Source: Rhizoctonia solani (taxonomy: Eukaryota; Basidiomycota; Agaricomycetes; Cantharellales; Ceratobasidiaceae). From it: a stretch of DNA of 64,000 nucleotides. The translations under genes and the position numbers were made by a program. Of this stretch, positions 13,800 through 26,524 are shown in pieces. The stretch spans positions 2,771,501 to 2,835,500 of the forward strand of contig NC_057372.1 of NCBI RefSeq assembly GCF_016906535.1, written 5' to 3'. Under the pieces are notes generated by a model, which was not told where the DNA came from, ran no database searches, and worked only from the letters and a program-made list of their open reading frames with translations. The stretch's first letter is position 1. Each line of letters starts with the position of its first letter.

Positions 13800-16483
13800 T
13801 CATCCGGAATAGGTACTCATCCTCCTCAAGTCCTTGGCACGCCGACTCCTCCCGCGCGGTGGGAAATCTTCCACGTCTCGTCGTCTCAGCGGTCGGTTCG
13901 GCTGTACGAGGGTCAAAAGACTAGTGCGATGGTCATGACCGCGGTTGCGACGATGAAGATCGCTTTGGGGAAGAACGCCACGGTCCAGGTATAAATGCAT
14001 CCGAAAATAATAGGCTATGTGCACCCGATCAGTATTCATCCCAAGCTCAAACTCTGACGAATGGAGAAAGGGAAGGGGGAGAAGAAAGAAACGCACCGAA
14101 AAAATCGTACTCGAGATCGAACTGAGCATCGAAAGCGCACCAAACAAACGGCCTACGTCCTTTTCGTCCCCACCAAGTATCCCCAACGCAAGACTCTGCA
14201 TCGCCGGGCTCGTCCCGCCACCAAACGCGGACAAGGTCGTGACCAAGACGAAGCTGGTCGGGGAGTTTGAAGAGCAGAGGAGGAAATAGGACCAAAAGTC
14301 CATGACCATGCTGATGCGAGCGACGAGCAGGTCGAAATGTGTTCTTTCGACTGGTGCACCGAGCGCTTGATGAGTTCTGAGTTGATGGCTGATATCCCGC
14401 GCATGGGTGTGGGTGTCTGGGTACCCGGTGAGGGAGGCGGAGAGAGTGACGTGGTCGGCATGACTGGTAGGGAGTTTGTTCGGGTCGGTGTGATGGGTGT
14501 GTTTAGGACTGTGGCCGAGCCGTGTGGTGATACGGTCGGCGAGGTATATACATGGTCCATCGTGGATGTTGGTGGATGCGAGTGCTTGGGTGACTTGGGC
14601 TTGTAGACCTTGATGAGATCTATTAGACAAGCAGATCAGGGTATGTCCCGCGTGCAAGGATTGTGCGACGCACAAGGCAGGATGACTATCAGGTTCAATG
14701 CCCGGAGGACACCCATGTAAGAGATATAATACGAGAGCTGCGAGTGCCGTTAGTTTGCGCTACACATTCACAGAATATCAATCATACCTCTGTACCACCC
14801 CATGCATAGGCATGCTGCGCATACAAGAACTTGACCGAATAGATCGCCTACATACAATCAGCACGAATCGCATGACATCAAGCAGACCATACACACAATG
14901 GTCAGCAGATAGAGCGACAGGGCGATGGCAAGGTACGTCAGATTCCAGTCGTTGCCCGAAACAGCCTGGCCTTGACTCTTACGCTTCCTAGGCAACAATA
15001 TGGCCATGGGCTCGAACGTGCCTCGAACGGCCCCTGTGACGTAGCCTGTGATCCTCCTTATCGGACCTCCATTCTCGGGCTTCCGAGCTTCGCTAGCGAG
15101 TGATGCCCGGTTGGCAGCTAGTGCGATGCGCTGTTCCTTTGTGAGACTTTCGGGGAGGAAGAACAGAACGAGAACGAGGTTCAGTACGCCGAGTGTGATG
15201 GATGAGCGGAAGGGGTCAAAGGGCAGGAGGTTGCTGAGTGTTGGACCCACGGCGACGCCGACAAAGATGATGCCAAAGAAGCGGGCAAAGATCTTTGCGC
15301 GGGATGTTCCGGGAGTGGTAGCGTCGGATATGTATGCGTTAAATGCGGCTTGCATCGTCGGAAAGCCGCCGAGAGAGCCTTCAAAGAGCGGCGCAAGAAC
15401 GAGGAGGCGAGAAGCAGTAAGGAACGAATAAGTTGGATTGGCGGATTGAGAAGCGGCAAGAAGGAATACACAGTCACTAAAAATAGATTAGATAGGTTCC
15501 ACTATTGAATGGAACACTCACGTCGCAAGCATGGCAAAGATGGTGAGGGCAATGACGCCCGTGCGGCCGTGTTTATCGCCAAACTGGCCCCAGAAACCTG
15601 ACGTCAATGCGCTCAAGATGCCGGACAATGTCATTATGACTAATACGATCGCGATCAGGGAAAATTGGTGTCAGCCGATCGAACTGGGGGCATCGCGGGT
15701 GGTGGGATGCACTCACGGGTCTGGAGTTTGGCTGCCCCCTGCTGGACATCTGGATCGAGACGACAAGCATCAGAGAATAGAGGAGAAGAGGGAATAGCAG
15801 TTGCATGGCTGTGATTGCCCGTGAGGTGGAGGACCGAGGTCAAGTGGACTGGATCCAGTGTTCTGGGCAGGGTCCCAAGCGAGATTGGGATATCGAGGCC
15901 GATTGGGAAGGCATGATGGGATGAGGAAGCAAGTTCGTACGCGCGGTCGGGCTCTATGCGCAGCTCGTCACATGCGATCTGGGTGAAGACTTCCACTCGG
16001 GGGGCGAGCGTCATGCCGCGCTGTGGATGATATCAGCAAGCGCCCACAAATAAACGAGGCTGACAAACGTACACACAAGGCGCTTGCGAGTGCAAATGGA
16101 ACCAATCTGGCAAACAATGAGCGAAAAAAGTTGTGGTTGTTGAGCGGGTGTGCTCACAGCCTGGGAGCAGCCTGTCTGTACCATGGCCTGCTCCTCTCTC
16201 GTCGTGACTTTGCCAACAGCGGTGTCTGTTCGTCATAGACAGTGTCGGACAGCAGAGTGAGTGTCGAAGCCGGACTGGTAAACACAGTTTCGTCGACAAA
16301 CTCTTGGATAATCGGAGACTGACGCAGCAATGGGTCGGCCTCGCTCACGACAGCGACATGGGAGAGAGGGGCATGGTCCGTGCCAGAGGCCATGTCTATG
16401 CGGTGGAGGACAGGAGCGAGAACAGACGGCAAGCAATCCTGGTCCTTGGTTGATAAGCCGGTCGCAGGTGGATCCATGTGCAC
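13800..16483 (-). CDS. Major facilitator superfamily transporter
   Basis: This is a predicted plasma- or vacuolar-membrane transporter with about 12 helices. The cytosolic N-terminus (from Met 16483, or the Met at 16477) ends with DEQTPLLAKSRRE, including a dileucine-like motif. Helical segments include GIIFVGVAVGPTLSNLLPF, LGVLNLVLVLFFLPESLTKE, LTYLAIALSLYLLTIV, FVLVTTLSAFGGGTSPAMQ and LALGILGGDEKDVGRLFGAL. The central loop (RIALAANRASLASEARK) separates the two halves. The C-terminus is charged (RRRDVEDFPPRGRSRRAKD). Substrate unknown; the layout is like general-substrate or drug/H+ antiporters. Introns are frequent. The gene diverges from the SARAF-like gene. Confidence 0.82.
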
Positions 16484-16715
16484 AGCGCGTCATTGGTCTG
16501 CGCGACATGTGCCGTAACTCCCGCAACAAATCCATCGCTCCTCCATTCCAATTCAGTTTCTACCCGACTGCGTTCGATCCCGAGTCCGGGTCTACATTTT
16601 CCACCCATGTTATCCAGTCAGCCCCTATACGTATATTTAGACTAGCCCCAATTCCAAACTCTCCGTCCCTGGATCTTTCAATTGCAATTGCCTTCTTCCC
16701 GGCCTGGTTCATCGC
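16484..16715. promoter_or_regulatory. Divergent promoter MFS/SARAF
   Basis: About 230 bases separate the two start codons, or up to 385 bases if SARAF starts at 16869. It is the only room for both promoters. Confidence 0.45.
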
Positions 16716-18175
16716 ATGATCGGCAAAGTCAGCACAGCCACAGTACTCCACTTTCCTTTCTGGCGCGCCACCTCATCGACACGTCGACTCATTCGTAGCC
16801 ACTTGGTATACATATCCGGCCTCGTCCTCGCACTTTCTCCACTACTCTATCCCCACACTTGCGTTATCATGGCACACCCCGAGCGTGTTCCGCTCTCCTC
16901 TATCAAGACCCTTGTTCTTTATGCCGACGAATACACCACATCACGAAGAACATCTCCCCTTCCGCAGCTCGAATGCACTGGCTCTGCATGTCGTGATTTC
17001 CAGCCTTCGTCCGTATACTGCACCAAGACAACCGATTCAGACTGGAAGGTGCGTTCTCAACTCGACTCATCTCCTTTGACGAGGTCCATTAATCACCTCT
17101 TCTTTTATCGCACCGCTATAAACAGTGCGAGGCAGATCTACCTTCTTCCCTCCGTTTCGGCAAACTTCACGTCTCGTGTGAGGGCTGGGATCGCCCAGGT
17201 GATCCTCATGTCCTTAAAGGTATATACCGACCGCTTGATCGCTTGCCTTGTTTGTAATGTCCTTCCGTTTCTAGGATCCTGTGGTCTAACCTATTCCCTC
17301 GTGCGCACCCCCTTGGGAAATTACCATGCTCCAAACGCGGGCACGGATTATACCAGTACTGTACCTGTACGTTCTAGAAGTTCGATCGCCGTTTCGCTCT
17401 TGCCTACTCACGTGTGTTTCTGGTCCTAGATGGTCTATACATGGCAGCCGTTTTGTTGGCGCTCTACATATTAACCACCTGGTTGCGCCCACGCCTTTTC
17501 AACTCTAGATCAGGTCGGAGCTGGGGCAGTGGCACGCCTGGAGGTGGTCCACGAAATGGGGTGGGGGCTGGCCATGGCCATGGGGAGGAGGGGGAAGAGG
17601 AGGGGGAGGACGTGGCGGCGGCCCTGGCTCATCAAACGACGCTCCACCTCCATACACCAAGTACGCGCGACCCAGCCGGCCGAATCAAAACGAATCCTGG
17701 ACACCTGGATTCTGGACGGGTATGTACATAACGCATTTATCTTATCGTCGTGTCCTTGCACCATCTATCATCTACACACACATCCACACTTCTCGTGTTC
17801 TTCCCTTCTTCCTAATCACACATTCTCGTACATTCCTCCCTCTCTTTTTTTTTTGATCCCGAACTGAGCCCCTGCCGGTTGAATTCCAGGTCTCGGTACA
17901 GGGGGGCTCGCCGCCGGGATGTACCATTACCTAACTCGGCCCCGAGACACTACTTATCGGCCAGCGGCAACGCATGGGACTGGGACCGCGCCAGCATGTT
18001 CTCGTCCGGGACATCCACAGGTCCTTATCGTCCGGAAACTTCCGCGTTTCAAAGGCGCCAGGAGTACGATGGCCATGGGTTTGGCGCCGCGGGGGCCGGG
18101 AGCTCGACAGGGCCTGGCACGAGATTGGGAGAGATGAGACGCGCGACTGGGTATGCTGGTACGTCTGTGCGGTGA
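16716..18175 (+). CDS. SARAF-like store-operated Ca2+ entry regulator
   Basis: In animals SARAF is a single-pass ER protein that slows store-operated calcium entry. Here the luminal domain is recognisable: VPLSSIKTLVLYADEYTTSR, PVPQLxC-like PLPQLECTGSAC, spliced DSDWKCEADLPSSLRFGKL, HVSCEGWDRPGDPHVLKGSC and GLTYSL. A hydrophobic stretch (GLYMAAVLLALYILTTWL, about 17430-17485) is the single membrane span. A Gly/His/Glu-rich cytosolic part, GLGTGGLAAGMYHYL and a Ser/Gly-rich tail ending RRATGYAGTSVR follow, as in animal homologues. The start at 16716 is chosen because it supplies a hydrophobic leader (LVYISGLVLALSPLLY); Met at 16869 is the alternative. One base seems missing near 17970. Confidence 0.8.
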
Positions 18176-19525
18176 GCATGTAGTGCAGCGCAGTGTGGTG
18201 TGGTGTGGTGTGGGGGATCGTCAATCTATGCATGTGGTCAGTCAAATTCTTTATCTCGACGATGGTCGATCCGCCTTCTAATACGTTATAATTTTGTCAA
18301 TTTCACTCTAGATAGAGAATGTAAATACAAGGAAAAGAAAGTCTCGTTTGTTATTGCAGTATGAGATTAAACCTTGTTGGCTAAGCGTTATCTCTGACCG
18401 GGGGAGGCATTTTGGCAAAGCGGAGCACCCAGTCATGAAAGACGAGGACCGAACCCGAGGTCGATTGAATGGGTGAAGAATTCCATCGGCTCGACTGCGA
18501 ACTAAACTCACGATCAAGTCGATTGGCCATAAAAAAAACTAGATAGGAAGGTACCGAAATCGACTCGATGGCCGAAAACGCGCAAAGGGGGAGGGGGGCT
18601 ATCGGACTCACTTGATCGGACTTGACAACAAGGCCGCCCACTGCCCACGACCCACAACCTACGCACTACATTGATCAACAGAGAGCACGCTCTTCTTGAC
18701 AGGAGAACCTGGTCAAAGGGCTCCAAGCAGAGAGGGCGAGGTATATATAACCCGGCTTTCTGCCACTGGACGCATATACCCCTCAGACATTCCTTTCCAA
18801 CTTCAAACGTCCAATTAGATTTATCCCGCGCTCGATTTGCGCCCGTCTTTCTTTTCTTGGTTGTTGGATATCTTTCCATCACCTCACTTCCCTCCTTGAG
18901 TGTTGCATAGAGACGTATATACCCGCGCTTTTGGTTCGAGAAGATACCTGGTTGATTGTATACCTTTGATATTACTAGTTCAGGCCCGGGCGGCCGAGTC
19001 CCGGTGAGCGGATGCATGTGTGCTCATACATGACGTAGTGTTGTATTAACCTGATGGGCCTGGGCTTGGGCTGGTAGCGATAAAGCCTATCCCTAGAGTA
19101 GGTTTACCGAGACTATAATTGTATTCCTCAGAGCTCCTGCAGGCGAGTTGTCATAATCCAGCTCCGGTAACTTTGCCAACTCAATATTTTAGGCCAGGAG
19201 AGCATGACGTCGTTTTTTTGTTTGGCAGAGCCAAGTGGGTTTGAGTTTGAGTGAATGACATATGCGCGGGCAATCCTATGATGTATTTTTAATATCGGGT
19301 CGTATGCAATCCAGACAACTATGGACGGGTCATTTTAACGTTTGAAACTTTCGAGTTCAACCGAATATGAATTCAAGGTGAAAACTCAATGGCTGCGTTC
19401 AATTCCCATTTAAGACCCGATTTTACGCTCGCCAATCAATAATACCCCTATAAATTTTGCGCTCGAGAAAATCGAATCGCTCATGGATGAATACATTTGG
19501 TGAAAGGCACCATGAAAAGTGGAAT
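18176..19525. other. Intergenic with an orphan promoter-like patch
   Basis: No gene is recognised in 1.35 kb. A GTGTG microsatellite lies at about 18190-18212. At 18739-18747 a TATATATAA element is followed by pyrimidine-rich sequence, as in a fungal core promoter on the plus strand, but no good coding frame follows. The 167-residue open frame on the minus strand (18514-19017) has no recognisable feature and runs over this patch. Confidence 0.45.
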
Positions 19526-20433
19526 TCACGAGGGATTATACATCTCGACATCACCTGAAGCCTCTTCCTTGTTCTCCACTGCAGGCGCAATCCCGCCCAC
19601 AGTCATACTCTGAACCAATTTTCCAGTGCGCTCACGGATAGCCGCCCTCATCCGTTCGTGTAAAATGTCCCCTGCCAACAATGCCAATTTGAAGATCTGG
19701 TCGAATCGCTCGACGTGCAAGCGAGTTTCCATCGTGACCAGCGTGACCCGTTTCGAGCGAGGCAAGACTGCCAAGGTCAGATTCGGGAGATCGGACTCTT
19801 CGTATTGGTCAGGTCGAGTAGGCCGGTGGTATCGATGCACGCGGCTGTGCATGCGCACACGTAATCCGTGAGAGCGATCCCAGCGTCGATCAGGGCTAAA
19901 GTCGCTGCGTTGATGGCCGTTTGGAGTACCCCTCCGTCTTGCTGGAGCACTTGCACAAAAATGTCAATTTCTGAGCGAGGGTAGATGGAAACCTGGACGA
20001 CGGGCTCGAATGTTGCGCGAATAGAAGCAGCAAATTCGAGGGTCCGCCTTGAGGGATACGTTAGTGCCAACACCACCAGGCTAGAGCAAATCAAAACCGC
20101 TCACTTGTCATTTCTACCCCTCTTTCGTCTTTCACTACTACTGAACGCCGCCTCGGAAATCTCAACATTGATAAGGGCCTTGTCATGCATAGTCTGAGAT
20201 CGATTCTTTGCTTCGCGCGGACCAAAGACGCAAACGTTTACTGTCGTCAACCCATGTGAAACGGTGGCAGATCCATCAGCTGTGGGGTGTGGTGACAGCT
20301 CAATGGTAATCGAACGTAGCTCCCTAGCTTTGCGTCCATCGGCTCGATACCCACCATCATTGATGATTTCTACCCGAGACTGCAGATGAAATTGGCGTAA
20401 GTAAGATGGGCAGGAAATGTATAGGTTTACCAT
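19526..20433 (-). CDS. RRP41: Exosome core subunit RRP41 (RNase PH fold)
   Basis: This is a subunit of the six-membered RNase PH-like ring of the RNA exosome (yeast Ski6/Rrp41, human EXOSC4), acting in 3' RNA processing and decay. Removing a 51-base intron (20380-20430) right after the ATG gives MSRVEIINDGGYRADGRKAR, the exact family start. DGSATVSHGLTTVNVCVFGP and SERRKRGRNDK follow, then RTLEFAASIRATFEP, QVLQQDGGVLQTAINAATLA, LIDAGIALTDYVCACT and a C-terminal helix HERMRAAIRERTGKLVQ. The length, about 260 residues, fits. Frames are intact. The first coding exon contains only the initiation codon. Confidence 0.93.
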
Positions 20434-21171
20434 ACTAAATTTACTTGATGACTTGACTTGACTTGGGGACACCCTTCAGTAAACCGATCGAGGTACGCAG
20501 GTGAAAAGGGACAGAGTAGATCTTGTGCTTGACTCAGATCAGTTTATGACACTTATGAATAAACTGCAATAAGAGTCGGAGGTTGTGGAATAAAATTAAT
20601 ACCCAGTTGTCACGTGATGTAACTATCCTAATCGAGCTGCCCAAACTGGCAGAAATGAGTGGCAATTTTCAAATATCAATAGACTGACGTCTTTAGCTGA
20701 AATAGCTCATGAGGGAGTTGAAGGTCTTTTTGCTTCTGTGACATGCCTTTCGTTCCGAATGTCACCATACATTGTTGAAGCAGTCCCGGACCACGCGAGC
20801 AAACCCCAATAGAGTTAGGTCCGGCTTGAACCCTTCTAGAAGATTTTCTTTACCTGCTCCATTTCATGCTGCGCGTTACACCGTGTATTTTTATTTCACT
20901 CTCCTAAATGCAGAGGTTATTTGGGATGCTAGCCAATGCATATCCAGCAATGAATAATCATATACAAGGAGAAACATCACTTCATTTAGGTCGAGTTGTG
21001 TTTTATGCCCATGGAGCCTTCAATCACACAAATAACATATATGTATGTCCAAAGGCCCACTATATCGAAAATACATGAAAAATCTGTAAAGCGAGAGTGT
21101 GTATGCGAAAAAAGCGCTCTGAAAAAATTCCAAAAGTATACAAAATAATATTCGGAAAAGGCTCTTTAATT
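20434..21171. other. Intergenic between RRP41 and copy A
   Basis: AT-rich sequence with no supported gene. A CACGTG hexamer lies at about 20611-20616 upstream of RRP41. The rest is probably the 3' UTR of the membrane-protein gene to the right. Confidence 0.45.
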
Positions 21172-22791
21172 TTATTTGGAGGTGGCGTGCCCAACTTTCC
21201 ACCCATATATCTCAGAGTCATTGGCGTGGCTCTTTACCAACCCCATTTCCTTTAAAGATATATCCATTCCCTTGATCTGTATGAGCAGATTTAGCTCGCT
21301 GCGGGAAAATCTGAAATGACTACTCACACTATCACTTTTCTGTTCTGCAGACAGCGACAAGGAAAGTCGACTTCCCGATGGGATTTCACCGTAGAGGTCG
21401 ACATGGCGTGGGTTTGGCATCGTTGGCTGCGGCACCTCAATCACAGGTATGGATGTAGAGGATGTAGTAATTGTTCCACGAGATAATATTTGTAATCTCC
21501 CGTAGCTCGGCTTTATGGACGAGACTGTAGATTTGTCTTGAGTCCCAGCAAAGTCCCCGGCAAAGTCTTTGCGTGGTGGAGCCCGGACACTCCCACTTAG
21601 AGAAAGGGGCGACAAGTGGATGGATTCGCTGGGCTTGGGCGGGCTTTTCATGGCCCAGTACATAGCAACGGCATTGATAACAACCTATCACAAAAATAAT
21701 CAGTCGAGGCCAAGAAATCACCCACAGATCTCTCACGTCAATCGCACAAGCTCCCAGGCACACCCAAACGACTTCTTCCCCGCCCAGTGAAAAAAGAGTA
21801 AATCCGTTGATAATTGTAGTTATCAGGCCTACGGTTGTTGCGCTGTAAACGATCATCAGAGGATAGAAACTACGCGTGTATATGTACTAACACCATTGCT
21901 TTGGTTGCTATTACCTTGAGTCGAGCGCTCCGAATAGTAGATCGAACGAGCGGAGCGACAAATAAGAATGTCAAGAAGATCTACAGATAGGTTACTAAAC
22001 TCATTATTAAGGTCCGGATTCAAGTATACCCACGTTTAAAGCGATATCATAAGACAAGAATATAATTTCTCTATTAGGAGATAAAAAATCTATATTAGCG
22101 GCTTACAAAAGACCAAATGCGAATCATGGACTTACGCAGTATGTTTGATACCTAATATGCAGTATCCGTCGCGCAAATAGTGAATCCCTTGAGCTACCAT
22201 AAATCCAGCGATCCCACCAAGCTAAATACAATATCAGAAAGATATTCTAGGGCCATTGATTAGTAAACTAACTGGGATCAACAAGACAATGCAAAAGCGA
22301 TATGCAGGGGAATGCCACCTCCGTCGTCCATTGCTCCAAACAGCATGAACCTTGACAAGTTGGGCATTAGCGGGTTACACCGTGCAGAGTATCTCCAAAG
22401 CCTACCCGCTCAACCAAGCAGAGATAAATAAACCCTTTGATAATCCCGTATAGCAAGATGCACGCCAGCGTTCCGAGGGTGCATCTCGTATCACTGTGCC
22501 TTGGTGGCGCTCCAAATAGTAGTACACCAGCTAAGAAACCACATTCATAAGCATTAGTAGCCACCGTGCTTTTAGCGAGAACGCACTCAATACCAAGTAA
22601 ATCCAAGAGCTCAATAAGACAAAAATAAGGCATAAACGTGGCCATGGCATATTGGCCCAAGCTTTGGGGGGGCATAGTTGGTGTTCTTCTAGGGAGCGGG
22701 TAATACACCACGTAACAGTAGTGATTCCAAGCAAGAAAGAGAGTGCCGAGAGGTTGAGCATTACCGCGTTAGGTTCAAATGAGGGTCCCAT
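21172..22791 (-). CDS. Seven-helix membrane protein family, copy A
   Basis: Function unknown. The start MGPSFEPNAVMLNLSALSFL aligns with copies B and C. Helices are spread over about seven exons: SALSFLLGITTVTWCITRS; RLCLIFVLLSSWIYLV; then GVLLFGAPPRHSDTRC, LACILLYGIIKGFIYLCLVE; WHSPAYRFCIVLLIPV; GGIAGFMVAQGIHYLRDGYC; IFLTFLFVAPLV; VGLITTIINGFTLFSLGGEE, VVWVCLGACAIDV. The cytosolic tail is Ser/Pro/Thr-rich and ends IYGWKVGHATSK after a last intron. Invariant points shared by all three copies are RC(S/T)xG, LLYxxxK, the (L/I)xER motif and the WVC(F/L)G block. The architecture is like a receptor or rhodopsin-type protein, but I cannot assign it to a named family. Confidence 0.72.
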
Positions 22792-23887
22792 CCTGAGGAC
22801 GATAGCTCTTTTCACAAAAGAAAAGCAAGGTCACATCCAGTCGCAGAGTCGAAGAGAAACACATGCGTGTGGAGCACTACCTGGGTGGTATATATGTCTC
22901 CCAATCCACGTTCCTGAATTTATTTCCAATCTCCGTGGTGATCATCTACACTGACAGCGTAGATGAAATAAGCTAGAACACCCGTTTATAATCGGTTTAG
23001 ACCAAAGGATGCCGCATGGCTGAGGGCCGAGTAGGTCAAACTATGCCTGCCCTTTCACTGGGTGTGATACAATCATATTTACATTAACGGTTACCTGGAT
23101 CGTTACTTAGCACCAGCCTTGTTTGACTCTTCTGCATCTTGATGCCTCGATCTTCTAATCGTCAGTTGTGGAGCAAACGGCCGTAGCCGGCCAATCATAG
23201 TTGATCGATGAACCATACCCAGAGTGGATCTTGGGTGACCGTTTTTGGTAGTCTTCGCGAACTAGGATCGTGAAAAGAATGAGTACCTAACAGCCATTTT
23301 AGTTCAGTAGGAGTGCCGGAAACCAAACACCCCGATTTTTGCTGTTGAGATCCAAACTTTCGGGCTCTCGATATATGCGTGATGAGCCGTAGACAAGACG
23401 ATAATTGGGTACCACTGCTATGAATATTACATTACCGAAGATGGATCAACCTGGCTTAAGCTTAAGATTTCCTGCACTGAACTTGCTCAGAAGCCCGCAG
23501 ATTGTTGGATTTTTCTATTTAGGCTGCTCTGCCTTCAACGGTAATTAATTGGGGCCGTGCATATTCATCAGGATGAAAATATGTGAAAGGAACTCCGGCT
23601 AACCACTTATGGAAGTATATTAAATCTGTTCATTGGATTAGAACCAGAGATGACGGGGATCTTACCAACAAGCCAAAGAATGCGTAAATTTTCCCAGTAG
23701 ATGTGGGCTATCATAGCCCCTGTTTCATCTAAACTTGACGAATGGGGGGTGCCGGTGTGGATTTCTGTGATAATTATGTTTATTAGTGAGTACAGTTTGC
23801 AGGTAGCTGGGTCGCTAACATTCCCGAATCCTGAAGGCTTGTCTACAACGAATATATATAAAAGTCACCAATATCCCAAAGACCCCG
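22792..23887. other. Intergenic between copies A and B
   Basis: AT-rich, about 1.1 kb. It contains the promoter side of copy A and the 3' side of copy B. No gene is seen. Confidence 0.45.
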
Positions 23888-25250
23888 TTACAACGATGCA
23901 CGGGACCTCTCCGGTCTTATTAGCGGTCCAGGCTTTTCTAGAGGTGGGAGGCTCATGGTAGGAACTGCGACTGTTGCCTCTGAAACGTTGTCTCGTAGGG
24001 AGGAACCAGGAGATCTCAGTTGATCATGACCATCGGCAACGCCCCATCGAAACGTGATGTCACCAATGGGTGATGTATATATTGATTTATCCCGAGATTC
24101 GGACGATTCATCGGGCCCTTGTATAGCCCAATATAGGATGATAGCATTGATAACTAACTATAGAACAATGGTCAACGTCAGTGCAACTACCTGTATGTGA
24201 TTAGACATACATCAGTCGCACAGCCTCCAAGGCAAACCCATATTGCTTCTTTACCATCTAGTACATAACTAACAGCAATATTAGTAGACGTAGTGATTAG
24301 TGCCATCACTGATGCGCTACATAAATACATGTGTTTAGCCGGGTGGCTAACAATGACTGAAACCCGACTCACACAGAGGATCTGATTGCCACAGTCTTGA
24401 GCCATGTACTACGAATAGTGGATCGTATCAAGGGGACGACGAACATTCCAGTCAAAAAGAGCTAGTAAAAACATTAACCAAGGATGACCCAGTAACCAAT
24501 ATATACTCACATTGACACAGATATCGTAAGTGAGTAGAAAAACGGAGCTAATTCATAGCGTATAAATAGCCATGATCCAGTATAATGACAATAGGCCTTA
24601 CGATATTCGATTAATCCCAAGAACGCAGTACCCGTTATGGACATAATGAACCGCTCGAGGAATCATGACACCTGAAAGCACACCAAAAAGCTAACACAAG
24701 CTTTACTGATCTGTTTGTAGTCAAATTGTAATACTTACTGGAAGCAGTAACAAAACGCACAGTATATAAACAGGGGAACACCACCTTGGACCCGAGGGGT
24801 TCCAAACGACACGGACCTGTAGGGGTTTAACAAAACAAGATAATAACAAAATTTGTTCAACTTGCCCTCTCGATCAAAAAGAGGTAAACTAGACCTTTGC
24901 TGGAGTTGTAAAGCAAGAGGCAGAGGAGAATGCCAACCGAGCATCTCTTGGGGCCATGTCGGTGAGGAGCCCCATATAATAGTACGCCAGCTACACATTA
25001 ATTCAGCATTATGGCGGCCAATGATTGAGATGCGCGTACACGTTATCAAATAAAGCCAAGAGTCTAGCAAAACCAAAAGGAAGCAGATTCGTGCCCATGT
25101 CATAGTTTTCCATGCCTTCTTGGTCCACAGATGGTACTTCTCAGACACTCGAGCCATACACCAGGTGATGATCGTAGTCCCTAGCAAGTAAGCAAGCGCA
25201 GAGAGGTTCAGCATTGCCGCACTTGGCTCAGGCGGAAGCATTGCGTCCAT
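23888..25250 (-). CDS. Seven-helix membrane protein family, copy B
   Basis: Function unknown. The start is MDAMLPPEPSAAMLNLSALA, followed by helix 1 LLGTTIITWCMARV, TWARICFLLVLLDSWLYLI, then GVLLYGAPHRHGPKRCSVG, LLCLLLYNSSKGLVYLFLIE, VVWNPSGPRWCSPVYILCV and LLLLPV. The membrane part ends in a helix close to INAIILYWAIQGPDESSES, and the tail ends RPERSRASL with a stop at 23888-23890. Seven or so short introns sit in positions equivalent to copies A and C. Exon 1 and its promoter are nearly identical to copy C, while later exons are only about half identical. A TATA element (CTATAAAAG on the minus strand) lies at 25300-25308, about 50 bases upstream. Confidence 0.75.
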
Positions 25251-26524
25251 GCTCGAGGCTGAAGGGTAAACTGGCGCAGTGGGCTAGCAAGCAGCTTCAC
25301 TTTTATAGAACAGGGGCACCTAGCGAACAAACGGGGTAGCGCAACTGATGAGATGAGATGCCGTAGGTTGTATCATAAAAAGGGTGTTATTCAAGGGCAT
25401 CGGAATCTGCCGCCGCAACCCTATCTTTCGTCAATGTAGTGATGTGTGTGGTTTCAATACCTCTTCGAGAGCAAATATACTTCGGCTGATTTTGAAATTT
25501 CATATAATTACTGGGTTGATAAAATGAGTAATTGCTCAATGAAGTATGCATGCATCCACTGAACATTCGGTTATTACAACACCGTAGTATTTACACCCGC
25601 TTGCTCTCACACTAGTCGCTTGCCCGCTCTCAGAGGAAGCTACTCGCCGTCCAAGTGTTCTTGTATACTTGATTGCTCTGATGAACGTTTAGGCTTTTAG
25701 TTCCGGGAATGTTTCGGAGAGGACACTGCCCACATATATTTGCAATGAGCCAGCCAGACATATTAAACGTGTCTAAAGAATCTTGCACATGTCCGGCATG
25801 TCAGAAAGTACCCATTATGATTTATGAATCCTTCTAATTAAAGACATTCTGCTACAGCATGCACGCCTTTATCCCCGAGCCCGTCGAGTTGTAGACGGTT
25901 GCATTTAGAGTCAGGATTATCTTTAGATACATAGCTTGATTTATTGTATTGAAACCAATTCAGTCAGCCCCCTCTACTAGAAACTCCCATGGCTGCAATT
26001 GATTGATAGTGCCTGAATTGCTTAGGACTGGATAGAGCGTAGTATAAACTCGGTTTTAGCGCAAACTTGCACTATCAACTTGAGAGTCGAGAAAGTTGAC
26101 TGCACACCGATCTGGTTCCGTTGCGCCAAGGTTATCCAAGTTCGGGTAAATGATGATCCATCGGCTCGATGTGCATCGTTTCACATGAAATGCCCAAAGA
26201 TATATTTGTCTAGCCCAGTTTGAGACGATATGCTCCCTTCTTGCAGCAGAAATAAAGGTGTTCTATTGATGATTGGTGATATCTCAGGCCGGACACAGTC
26301 GTGAGTTTTTGAATGGATCGTGACAATTGATCTGTAGCAAAATCCAAATGTCTACGATTACGTGACCCTCTTGTACTGGCGGATCCATGTTTAATGGAAT
26401 CAAGTACTTAGCCAAAAAGTGCTTTTAGTTTAGGCTTGTCCATCGAAATGATTCAACCCCAAGCTCCCACTATGGTACATATTTGATATACTTCACAACC
26501 TGACGGACCCCACAGAGAGCACCA
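25251..26524. other. Intergenic between copy B and ABC-F gene
   Basis: About 1.27 kb. The first 150 bases are the promoter of copy B (TATA at 25300-25308). I see no gene in the remainder, which is AT-rich. Confidence 0.45.

Noticed and set aside
18514..19017. Minus-strand open frame of 167 codons
   Set aside because: No recognisable motif, runs across a promoter-like patch, and has no splice partners.
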